From Lachnospiraceae bacterium (GTDB lineage: Bacteria > Bacillota > Clostridia > Lachnospirales > Lachnospiraceae), in assembly GCA_017527205.1 (NCBI GenBank), contig JAFXQK010000056.1:1-64000 (forward strand): a stretch of DNA of 64,000 bases, written 5' to 3'. Of the stretch, positions 36,389-43,280 are shown piece by piece; within the stretch, counting starts at the first letter, position 1; each line of letters begins with the position of its first letter. A model generated the notes under the pieces. It was not told the origin of the DNA. It did not search any database and saw only the letters and a list, made by a program, of their open reading frames with translations. The position numbers and the translations under genes are program-made.

Positions 36389-37036
36389 ATGACGGGAAGA
36401 TGTATCTTAATTGGCTCCGGCGACCTCACGGTAAGTGAGGTTAAGAAAAAGGACGGAGATTTCGTTATCGCATTGGATGGCGGAATCGGGTACTGTGATT
36501 TTCTGCGGCTGGAGCCGGACTTAGTGATAGGTGACTTTGATTCCGTAACCGAGGAAGAGCAGAAGGCCGTGGAAATCCTGGAACGGGAGGTGCCCGATCA
36601 GGTGATTCGACTGCAACCCGAAAAGGATGACACGGACATGCTCTATGGAATCAAGTATGCTTTAGGGCTCGGATATCGTGAATTTCGCCTGTATGGGGCA
36701 ACGGGAGGCAGGTTGGATCATACGCTGGCCAATATTCAATGCCTTTTGTATCTCAAAAATCATGATGCAAGCGGATATTTGATGGATGGTAACGGCATGA
36801 TCATGGTTTTAAAGGATGAGGCCGTAAGCTTTCAGGAAAACCTCGAAGGAATGCTAAGCCTGTTTGCGCTTGGCGAGCGGGCAGAGGGGGTTAGTATCCG
36901 GGGAATGAAATATCCATTGGAAAACGCAACCATTACCAATGATTTCCCGATTGGGATCAGTAATGAGTTTATCGGGGAGAAGGCGGAGATCTCCGTAACA
37001 AAGGGAGAGCTTGTCTGCATCATCAGTTTCCTTTAG
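36389..37036 (+). CDS. thiamine pyrophosphokinase
   Basis: 216 residues from ATG 36389, one base after the previous stop; translation is probably coupled because no good ribosome site is seen. An in-frame ATG at 36374 inside the previous gene is an alternative. It transfers pyrophosphate from ATP to thiamine to give the cofactor TPP. The family signatures DLVIGDFDSV and PEKDDTDMLYGI, and GATGGRLDHTLANI, are intact. In Firmicutes this gene often follows rpe and rsgA; here it trails a transport operon, possibly by read-through. No TPP riboswitch is seen upstream. Confidence 0.93.
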   Translation: MTGRCILIGSGDLTVSEVKKKDGDFVIALDGGIGYCDFLRLEPDLVIGDFDSVTEEEQKAVEILEREVPDQVIRLQPEKDDTDMLYGIKYALGLGYREFRLYGATGGRLDHTLANIQCLLYLKNHDASGYLMDGNGMIMVLKDEAVSFQENLEGMLSLFALGERAEGVSIRGMKYPLENATITNDFPIGISNEFIGEKAEISVTKGELVCIISFL

Positions 37037-37057
37037 GTTACAGAAGAACTCGGGGCT

Positions 37058-37111
37058 AGGACTTGACAGTCTTTCTACTAACCATTTGACCTAGAAAGAC
37101 TGTCAAGTCCT
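37058..37111. repeat. 20-bp perfect inverted repeat (long hairpin)
   Basis: Arms 37058-37077 and 37092-37111 are exact reverse complements of 20 bp with a 14-nt loop. An imperfect outer extension (ACTCGGGG with CCCCTCGAGT) lengthens the stem to about 30 bp. No T tract follows, so it is not a standard intrinsic terminator. It lies 22 bp after the kinase gene and may be a folded 3' end, an mRNA stabiliser or a remnant of a small repeat element. Confidence 0.85.
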
Positions 37112-37183
37112 TCCCCTCGAGTACATGGATAATCTAATACAAAAAAATTGATGATGCAAACAAGTCATAAAAATATTATAAAT

Positions 37184-37220
37184 AAAGATGCAAAGGCGTG
37201 GTAGCTAATGCATCTTTTTT
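37184..37220 (+). terminator. intrinsic terminator before gpmI
   Basis: Stem AAAGATGCA/TGCATCTTT (37184-37192 with 37209-37217), loop of 16, T tract to 37220. It probably ends the long transport operon. The rest of the 327-bp gap holds the 20-bp hairpin and a weak promoter. Confidence 0.75.
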
Positions 37221-37282
37221 ATTTGGAAGGGATATTGAGAAGAATTTGTGAGAAAGGCGGGGCTTTTTTTGCGAGGAGGTAT

Positions 37283-37310
37283 TTACTTGCTTGTAAAATT
37301 ATGATAGGAT
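37283..37310 (+). promoter_or_regulatory. possible gpmI promoter
   Basis: TTACTT (37283-37288), a 16-bp spacer and TAGGAT (37305-37310). Both boxes are imperfect, but the position fits. Confidence 0.35.
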
Positions 37311-37363
37311 GTATTGTCGAAAGTTAGTCTTTTTGAAAATTAGAAGAAAGAGATGGGAACAAT

Positions 37364-38905
37364 ATGAGTAAGAAACCTACCGTACTTATGATTCTTGATG
37401 GCTTTGGATTGAATGAAAGATCTGAGGGCAATGCCGTAGCACAGGCAAAAAAGCCTGTAATTGATGGCTTGATGAGAGATTATCCCTGGGTTAGGGGTAA
37501 TGCAAGTGGCATGGCCGTAGGACTTCCTGAAGGACAAATGGGTAACTCTGAAGTAGGTCACCTTAACATGGGTGCTGGTCGTATTGTATATCAGGAGCTG
37601 ACCAGAATTACGAAGGAGATCATGGATGGCACCTTCTTTGAGAATGAGGCTCTGCTAAAGGCTGTAGAGAACTGCAAGAAGAACAATTCCTCCCTGCATT
37701 TTATGGGTCTTTTGTCTGATGGCGGCGTTCATAGCCATAATACGCATTTGTATGGCCTTCTGGAGCTGGCAAAGAGAAATGGACTGGAAAAGGTTTACGT
37801 ACATTGCTTCTTAGACGGTCGTGATACGCCTCCCACCAGCGGCAAGGGCTATGCGGAGGAGCTTCGCGCAAAGATGGAGGAGATCGGTGTTGGTAAGATC
37901 GCTTCCGTAATGGGCCGTTATTATGCTATGGACAGAGATAATAACTGGGATCGTGAGAAGCTTGCGTATGATGCTCTTACCAAGGGCGAGGGACTGACCG
38001 CAGCCTGCGGCGTTTGCGGCATTCAGGAATCCTACGACAGAGGCGAGACCGATGAGTTCGTAAAGCCTACGGTTGCAGTTGAGGACGGAAAGCCCGTGGC
38101 AACGATTCAGGATGGCGACAGCGTTGTTTTCTTCAACTTCCGTCCTGATCGTGCAAGACAGATCACCAGAGCCTTCTGTGATGATGAATTTAAGGGGTTT
38201 GATCGCGGCGCAAGAAAGGATTTGTGCTTTGTTTGCTTCTCTGATTATGATCCTACCATTCCGAACAAGCTGGTAGCATTTAAGAAGGTTTCCGTGACCA
38301 ATACCTTTGGTGAGTGGCTTGCGGCAAACAAGATGACCCAGGCTCGTATCGCTGAGACGGAAAAATACGCACACGTTACGTTCTTCTTCAATGGTGGCGT
38401 AGAGCAGCCAAATGAGGGAGAGGACAGAATCCTGGTAAATTCTCCTAAGGTTGCCACCTACGACTTAAAGCCGGAGATGAGTGCATATGAAGTATGTGAC
38501 AAGCTCTGTGAGGCAATCAGAAGCGATAAGTATGACGTGATCGTAATTAACTTTGCTAACCCTGACATGGTAGGTCATACGGGCGTGCTTGAGGCAGCCG
38601 TAAAGGCCGTAGAAGCAGTAGATGAGTGTGTTGGCAAGGCAGTAGAGGCCGTAAAGGAGAAGGATGGCGTTCTGTTTATCTGCGCTGACCATGGCAACTG
38701 CGAGATGATGATTGATTATGAGACTGGTGAGCCGTTTACCGCTCATACGACCAATCAGGTTCCTTTCATTTTGGTGAACTATGATCCTGCCTACAAGCTT
38801 CGTGAGGGCGGATGCCTTGCAGACATCATTCCTACCCTGATTCAGATCATGGGCAAGGAGCAGCCTGTGGAAATGACGGGAAAGAGCCTGCTGATCAAAA
38901 AGTAA
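37364..38905 (+). CDS. gpmI: 2,3-bisphosphoglycerate-independent phosphoglycerate mutase
   Basis: 513 residues, the usual length. It interconverts 3- and 2-phosphoglycerate in glycolysis using two Mn ions and a phospho-serine. The first metal site is in MILDGFGLNE, the nucleophile S62 lies in GQMGNSEVGHLNMGAGR, HFMGLLSDGGVHSH follows, and the second metal site includes ADHGNCEMM and AHTTNQVPF. It is a single-gene unit with its own terminator at 38940-38981. Codon use is strongly biased, as for other highly expressed genes. Confidence 0.97.
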   Translation: MSKKPTVLMILDGFGLNERSEGNAVAQAKKPVIDGLMRDYPWVRGNASGMAVGLPEGQMGNSEVGHLNMGAGRIVYQELTRITKEIMDGTFFENEALLKAVENCKKNNSSLHFMGLLSDGGVHSHNTHLYGLLELAKRNGLEKVYVHCFLDGRDTPPTSGKGYAEELRAKMEEIGVGKIASVMGRYYAMDRDNNWDREKLAYDALTKGEGLTAACGVCGIQESYDRGETDEFVKPTVAVEDGKPVATIQDGDSVVFFNFRPDRARQITRAFCDDEFKGFDRGARKDLCFVCFSDYDPTIPNKLVAFKKVSVTNTFGEWLAANKMTQARIAETEKYAHVTFFFNGGVEQPNEGEDRILVNSPKVATYDLKPEMSAYEVCDKLCEAIRSDKYDVIVINFANPDMVGHTGVLEAAVKAVEAVDECVGKAVEAVKEKDGVLFICADHGNCEMMIDYETGEPFTAHTTNQVPFILVNYDPAYKLREGGCLADIIPTLIQIMGKEQPVEMTGKSLLIKK

Positions 38906-38939
38906 ATCGTTTCCTTCTTAAGAAATAAATAAAAAGATG

Positions 38940-38981
38940 GCATCGGAGACTTAGCTATTGGAAGTTTCCGATGCTTTTTTT
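38940..38981 (+). terminator. intrinsic terminator of gpmI
   Basis: Stem GCATCGGA/TCCGATGC (38940-38947 with 38967-38974), then seven T's. Confidence 0.88.
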
Positions 38982-38993
38982 GCTTAAGGACTC

Positions 38994-39023
38994 TTGACAA
39001 AGAGGACAGGCCTTGCATATAGT
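38994..39023 (+). promoter_or_regulatory. promoter of the GGDEF gene
   Basis: A perfect TTGACA (38994-38999), an 18-bp spacer and TATAGT (39018-39023), only 12 bp after the gpmI terminator. Confidence 0.7.
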
Positions 39024-39064
39024 GATAATATAAGCTTTTTATCTTTTGGTTTAGGAGAACGGTC

Positions 39065-40465
39065 ATGGATTACAAAGGATTTTTATCGCAATTTTCGCGT
39101 GTTGCCTGTGTGATGTCCGTCAATTTAAAAGAAGAGGGCGACAATAGATATCTGGTCGAGGATGCCAACGATGCCTATAAAAGAACCGTTGTAAAGTCCT
39201 TGGAAGATTTTGAAACGCATGTTCCTTATACGCGCTATATTCCCAGGGCGGCAAACTTTGAGGATTTGTGCAATAGCTGTGTCATGAATGACAGGCCGGT
39301 TCACACCTATTTTGACATTGAATTGTATAATGCTTGGATGGAAGTCTTTTTAACGCCGCTTTCCTCAGATGACCCTGACAAAAGGATGCTGCTGTTTTCT
39401 TACGAAATGAATCCTAAGGCTGAGATCGACAAGCTGACTGACATTTCCTCCGAGACAGCCACAAACGTCATCAAGACTTGCTTAAAGCTTCGAGAGAATA
39501 ACGATTTTCAGAATGCGATGAATTCCGTGATTGGAGACATTCGCTCGCAATGTGGGGCCAAAAGATGTAGCATTCTTCTGACGGATTTTGAGAAGCGAAA
39601 GTATTCCCTTTTATGCGAAGATTATGAGGATGATCCGAAGCAGATGCCATTGTCAGAGATTCTGACGGAAGAGTTTTATCAAGTCATAGAAACATGGCCC
39701 AAGCTCATGAATAAGAGTAATTGCTTTATCATTTCTGATGAAGAGGATATGGATGAGGCATATAAAATAGCTCCGGAATGGACTCTTACGCTGAAGCGGG
39801 ATGGAATAAAAACAATGGTTATTTTTCCGCTCCGTTCGGATAACAAGACGATTGGTTATATTTGGGCAGGAAACTTTGACCCGAAAAAGACCATGCAAAT
39901 CAAGGAAACCTTGAGCTTGACTGCCTTTATTTTGTCAGCGGAAATAGCAAATGAGCAAAATATACGCAAGATGAAGATTATGAGCTCCACGGATCTGTTG
40001 ACGGGCGTTCTGAACCGCAATAGCATGAACAACAGGATCAGTGAAGACATTTCTGGCGTTAAAACAATTGCAAAGCCCTTTGGTATTTTCTTTATTGACG
40101 TCAATGGCCTTAAGACGATTAATGATACAAAGGGACATCTTGCAGGAGACAATCTCCTAAAGGAAGTTGCATCAATGCTACAGAAATTGCAGCAGAAGAA
40201 TATGGAGATCTATCGCGTTGGCGGCGATGAGTTTATGATAATTTCGACGGAATTGTCAGCGAAACGCTTTGAAGAATTAAATCAGCAGCTGATTGCAAGT
40301 TCCGAACTTCCTGAAAGAGCGCATTTTGCCGTCGGCTCCTGCCATAGCGACGAGACGGATGACATAAGAAAAGCCATGCAAAGGGCGGACGCAAGAATGT
40401 ATCAGCACAAGGCAAGGTATTATGCGAAGCATCCGGAGTACGAATGGCATGGAAGGCCCATCTAA
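39065..40465 (+). CDS. GAF-GGDEF protein, probable diguanylate cyclase
   Basis: 466 residues. Residues 1-125 form an N-terminal region of unknown fold, about 130-295 resemble a GAF sensor domain, and about 305-460 form a GGDEF domain. The cyclase motif is intact (RVGGDEF, residues 386-390), as are STDLLTGVLNRN and FIDVNGLKTINDTKGHLAGD. No RxxD inhibitory site is seen five residues before GGDEF. No membrane helix is visible; it is cytoplasmic. It makes c-di-GMP and would oppose the HD-GYP protein. A decayed fragment resembling residues 125-145 occurs at about 41651-41790. Confidence 0.9.
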   Translation: MDYKGFLSQFSRVACVMSVNLKEEGDNRYLVEDANDAYKRTVVKSLEDFETHVPYTRYIPRAANFEDLCNSCVMNDRPVHTYFDIELYNAWMEVFLTPLSSDDPDKRMLLFSYEMNPKAEIDKLTDISSETATNVIKTCLKLRENNDFQNAMNSVIGDIRSQCGAKRCSILLTDFEKRKYSLLCEDYEDDPKQMPLSEILTEEFYQVIETWPKLMNKSNCFIISDEEDMDEAYKIAPEWTLTLKRDGIKTMVIFPLRSDNKTIGYIWAGNFDPKKTMQIKETLSLTAFILSAEIANEQNIRKMKIMSSTDLLTGVLNRNSMNNRISEDISGVKTIAKPFGIFFIDVNGLKTINDTKGHLAGDNLLKEVASMLQKLQQKNMEIYRVGGDEFMIISTELSAKRFEELNQQLIASSELPERAHFAVGSCHSDETDDIRKAMQRADARMYQHKARYYAKHPEYEWHGRPI

Positions 40466-40477
40466 GGTGACCATATT

Positions 40478-40517
40478 ACACCATCTTGACATAAAAATGT
40501 TGGGATGGTGTTTTCTT
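40478..40517 (+). terminator. intrinsic terminator of the GGDEF gene
   Basis: A 14-bp stem (40478-40491 with 40498-40511) that includes three G-U pairs, loop TAAAAA, then a T-rich stretch. The next -35 box begins inside the T-rich part. Confidence 0.75.
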
Positions 40518-40545
40518 TGACAAGTTTTTGTTGAAAAATTATGTA
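40517..40545 (+). promoter_or_regulatory. possible promoter of the papain/C39-like gene
   Basis: TTGACA (40517-40522), a 17-bp spacer and TATGTA (40540-40545), directly after the upstream terminator. Confidence 0.5.
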
Positions 40546-40616
40546 AATAATGCAATAATAAGATAAATAATCAGTAAATTTGACAAAGATGAATCACAAA
40601 TGAAAGAGGCAAAAGG

Positions 40617-41612
40617 TTGGAAAAAGAACTGGAAATACAACCGAAAACGGAAGCTGGATGGCGGGCGAGATTAAGGGGAAATCGTTCGAAGAGTGAAAAG
40701 GATGCGGAATATGTGCCCGTCATAGTTTCGAATGGCAGAATATGTCAAGGGGGGAATCAAAGCTGGTGGCTCTCTTTGCTGACAAAATTGAGTACAGAGA
40801 GGCAAGAGCAGGAAAAGCAGAGAAAGCAAGAAGAGGGAAGGCAAGAGCAGGAAAAGCAGAGAAAGCATACGAAAAGGAAGGATCAAAAAAGAATTAGTCC
40901 ATCAAGGTATCAGATGTGTCGCAGGGATGAGGATTATCGCATTGCGAGTCTTGGCTGCGGCGTCATAGCCATGACAAATCTGGAGCTATATCTGAAGACC
41001 AGAACTGCGGAAAAAACAGATTTGGTGCCTAGATTGGAAGGCCCTACGGAAGCTTTGGCAAAATCCACAGATGGAGCTAAGGCGATAATGCCCCTTCCTA
41101 AGGAGGAATACCTAAGGGAGGTCGGAAACAATTGGAAGGCCACCTATCGTATAGGCAAGAGCTATGTCAATTACTTGACGGGGCTTTATCCATGGAAAAT
41201 GGAGGCAGGACTAAGAAAATGCCTCCTAAAGCTTCGATGTAGCCGCACGAGAGTTCAGTGGGCACCCTATGTCGGAAAACCGCAAAATTGTCAGAAGCAG
41301 ATGGTTCTAGATACCATTTGTGACATGTTGGAACAGGATTATCCCGTCGTCTGTGCCTATCATACCTTCTCGCCAAAGGAACATTCTTTGATTCTATATC
41401 ATGAGTTAGGCCTGGCAGTTCGTGGGGCAAACGCCGAAGGACGCTATGATAAGGTGAGCAGCCATTACATGACGATCATAGGGTGCTATGTTGCCGAGAC
41501 AGGCTGCACCATATTACAGATGGAGAGCTGGGGAAGACTGTATTACGTGCGATATGATGAGTATGCGAAGCGGCTTAATTATTTTACTAACATTCTTAGG
41601 ATCTATGAGTAA
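40617..41612 (+). CDS. papain/C39-like protein with basic repeat linker
   Basis: 331 residues starting at TTG 40617 (GAAAGAGG before it). Residues 1-60 are unremarkable and residues 62-92 are a Gln/Glu/Lys/Arg repeat. Residues about 105-331 form a domain with a candidate catalytic Cys114 in IASLGCGVIAMTNLELYL, a candidate His near 283 in SSHYMTIIGCY, and ESWG at the place where papain-like enzymes have NSWG or DPWG. This order fits the C39/papain fold. No signal peptide is seen, so it would be cytoplasmic unless exported another way. The enzyme activity and target are not known. Confidence 0.6.
   Translation: MEKELEIQPKTEAGWRARLRGNRSKSEKDAEYVPVIVSNGRICQGGNQSWWLSLLTKLSTERQEQEKQRKQEEGRQEQEKQRKHTKRKDQKRISPSRYQMCRRDEDYRIASLGCGVIAMTNLELYLKTRTAEKTDLVPRLEGPTEALAKSTDGAKAIMPLPKEEYLREVGNNWKATYRIGKSYVNYLTGLYPWKMEAGLRKCLLKLRCSRTRVQWAPYVGKPQNCQKQMVLDTICDMLEQDYPVVCAYHTFSPKEHSLILYHELGLAVRGANAEGRYDKVSSHYMTIIGCYVAETGCTILQMESWGRLYYVRYDEYAKRLNYFTNILRIYE
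40801..40867 (+). repeat. 39-bp-period tandem duplication inside the C39-like gene
   Basis: 28 identical bases at 40801-40828 and 40840-40867, offset by 39 bp (13 codons). It encodes two copies of RQEQEKQRK. The copies are identical at DNA level, so the duplication is recent. Confidence 0.9.
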
Positions 41613-41650
41613 TATAGGGGGAAGGATACGGAAGATAAAGGAGGATTTCT

Positions 41651-41800
41651 GATGGCGACGGATTTTCAGGGATTTCTGCTGATTTATCTTCAGCAATTCT
41701 GGAAACCTGCATTAAGCTTCGCAGGGATAAGGAAAAGTTGAGCGAGGATAATGTGAAAGAAACAAAGAAGATTCATTTAAGAAGAAAGAGGGAAAAACAA
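41651..41800 (+). pseudogene. possible decayed fragment of a GGDEF-family gene
   Basis: In the frame of 41651 an open stretch follows an upstream stop and reads ISADLSSAILETCIKLRRDK and on to about 41800, with no start codon. It resembles residues 125-145 of the GGDEF protein (DISSETATNVIKTCLKLREN), sharing S-S, T-C and K-L-R at matching places. A good AGGAGG at 41639-41644 precedes a different 29-codon frame (41652-41741) that looks non-coding. The simplest reading is a truncated, frameshifted remnant. The match is short and could be chance. Confidence 0.35.
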
Positions 41801-42822
41801 TGGATATCGTGAGACTGGGAAATACGGGAATAGAAGTTCCGAAAAATGCATTCGGAGCATTGCCAGTACAGAGAGTAACGTTAGAAGAGGCCGTAATGTT
41901 GCTTCGCAAGGCTTATGACGGAGGCATGCGGTTCTTTGACACAGCAAGGTTTTATACAGATAGTGAGGTCAAGCTTGGCGCGGCTTTTGAAGGAATGCGG
42001 GAAAAGGTATATATTGCGACCAAAACGGGTGCAACGACCGTTGAGCAGTTCTGGAAGGATCTGCAGACCTCTCTCCAGAATCTTCGGACGGATTACGTGG
42101 ATCTTTATCAATTTCATAATCCTTCCTTTTGTCCGAAGCCCGGGGATGGAACGGGGCTTTATGAGGCAATGCTGGAAGCGAAAGCAAAGGGGATGGTGCG
42201 ACATATTGGAATCACGAATCATCGCCTGAATATTGCCATGGAAGCCATTCAGAGCGGCTTATATGAAACGCTGCAGTTCCCTTTCTGCTATCTTAGTACC
42301 GAGAAGGATCTGGAGCTTGTGGATGCCTGCAAGAAGGCTGGTATGGGCTTTATTGCCATGAAGGCATTATCCGGCGGACTCATTACCAACGCGAAGGCGG
42401 CATATGCTTATTTAGCGCAGTTTGATAACGTGTTGCCGATTTGGGGCATCCAAAGAGAGAGGGAGCTGGACGAATTTTTAGCCTTTATGAAGAATCCTCC
42501 TGTCATGGATGAAGAAATCAAGACAATTATCGAAAAGGATCGCGGAGAACTGCTTGGTGAGTTTTGCAGAGGCTGTGGTTACTGTATGCCATGCCCTGTG
42601 GGAATCGAGATTAATAACTGTGCAAGAATGAGCTTGATGCTGCGCCGTGCACCGTCCAAGGCATGGCTTACGGAGAGCTGGCAGGAGAAGATGAAGCTGA
42701 TTGAGAAGTGTCTTCATTGCGGAAGGTGTAAAGAGAAATGTCCTTATGGTTTGGATACGCCAACGCTTCTCAAAAAGAATTATCAGGATTACAAGGAGAT
42801 TTTGGCAGGAAAAGAATTTTAG
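41800..42822 (+). CDS. aldo/keto reductase with C-terminal 4Fe-4S ferredoxin domain
   Basis: 340 residues, with AGAGGGAAAAAC before the ATG. The N-terminal 270 residues are an aldo/keto reductase barrel with the Asp-Tyr pair in RFFDTARFYTDSE, the Lys of IATKTGA and the NADPH-site signatures. The C-terminus carries two cysteine clusters, CRGCGYCMPCPVGIEIN and CLHCGRCKEKCPYG, for two iron-sulfur clusters. This combination is known from anaerobes as an uncharacterised oxidoreductase (COG1453). The substrate is unknown. It may exchange electrons with ferredoxin-type partners. Confidence 0.93.
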   Translation: MDIVRLGNTGIEVPKNAFGALPVQRVTLEEAVMLLRKAYDGGMRFFDTARFYTDSEVKLGAAFEGMREKVYIATKTGATTVEQFWKDLQTSLQNLRTDYVDLYQFHNPSFCPKPGDGTGLYEAMLEAKAKGMVRHIGITNHRLNIAMEAIQSGLYETLQFPFCYLSTEKDLELVDACKKAGMGFIAMKALSGGLITNAKAAYAYLAQFDNVLPIWGIQRERELDEFLAFMKNPPVMDEEIKTIIEKDRGELLGEFCRGCGYCMPCPVGIEINNCARMSLMLRRAPSKAWLTESWQEKMKLIEKCLHCGRCKEKCPYGLDTPTLLKKNYQDYKEILAGKEF

Positions 42823-42967
42823 GTGTTCTAAACGCCAGATTTTGTCCATATACTTTAATGACAGAGAAAAGCTTCACAATAACGGAATCATTCTTGGCAG
42901 TAATGGAGCCGAGCGGAATGGAGCAAATCATCGCGAAATGATGAATTTCAGAAAGGAGTGGACAAAC

Positions 42968-43201
42968 ATGGCAAGAGGACCCAGAAAAACGATTGAGGAG
43001 AAAATTGAGGCAAAGCAGGAACTGATCGAAGCGCTGGAGACAAGATTAGAGTCAGAGAGAAGCGAACTGGAGGATATGCTAAAGGAGAAAAGACTAAAGG
43101 AATTGGAGGAAGTAGGTGACCTCATCGAAGAGAGTGGACTGGAGCCCAGCGCCGTCGCAGATTTGCTGAGAGGTTACCTAAAGGATCAACAGAGTGCGTA
43201 A
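42968..43201 (+). CDS. small basic-then-acidic coiled-coil protein
   Basis: 77 residues from ATG 42968, with AAAGGAG nine bases upstream; a much longer open frame to 42701 overlaps the reductase gene. It begins MARGPRKTIEEKIEAKQELI, then a continuous charged helix to about 50, then a short C-terminal helical segment (ESGLEPSAVADLLRGYL). The RGPR basic start resembles an AT-hook-like motif in reverse, so DNA binding is possible but unproved. I recall similar short proteins in related Clostridia without known function. Confidence 0.75.
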   Translation: MARGPRKTIEEKIEAKQELIEALETRLESERSELEDMLKEKRLKELEEVGDLIEESGLEPSAVADLLRGYLKDQQSA

Positions 43202-43204
43202 TAG

Positions 43205-43237
43205 AAAAGCCTTCCCGGATGGTGGGAAGGCTTTTAT
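43205..43237. terminator. intrinsic terminator, possibly bidirectional
   Basis: A perfect 12-bp stem AAAAGCCTTCCC/GGGAAGGCTTTT (43205-43216 with 43224-43235), loop of 7. Convergent genes end on both sides. Confidence 0.9.
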
Positions 43238-43244
43238 CATAATT

Positions 43245-43280
43245 GCAAATATTACAAATATTACAAATATTACAAATATT
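43245..43280. repeat. 9-bp tandem repeat, four copies
   Basis: One GCAAATATT unit and three ACAAATATT units run from 43245 to 43280 and reach into the stop codon of the minus-strand gene. It is a probable slippage repeat. Confidence 0.9.

Noticed and set aside
35392..36429. 345-residue minus-strand open frame opposite the second binding protein
   Set aside because: Shadow frame; the plus strand carries a clear lipoprotein gene with ribosome site and lipobox.
37037..37363. Insertion sequence or mobile element around the 20-bp inverted repeat
   Set aside because: The arms are only 14 nt apart, no transposase is present and no target-site duplication is seen.
40486..40511. TTGACA in the GGDEF terminator as another nested -35
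   Set aside because: The bases 17 bp downstream (TGTTTT) are not a -10 box; the promoter at 40517-40545 fits better.
41652..41741. 29-codon open frame with a good AGGAGG site
   Set aside because: The other frame of the same bases looks more like a former protein; the 29-residue product has no recognisable feature.
42701..42967. N-terminal extension of the small coiled-coil protein
   Set aside because: It overlaps the reductase gene and has no ribosome site; the ATG at 42968 has AAAGGAG.
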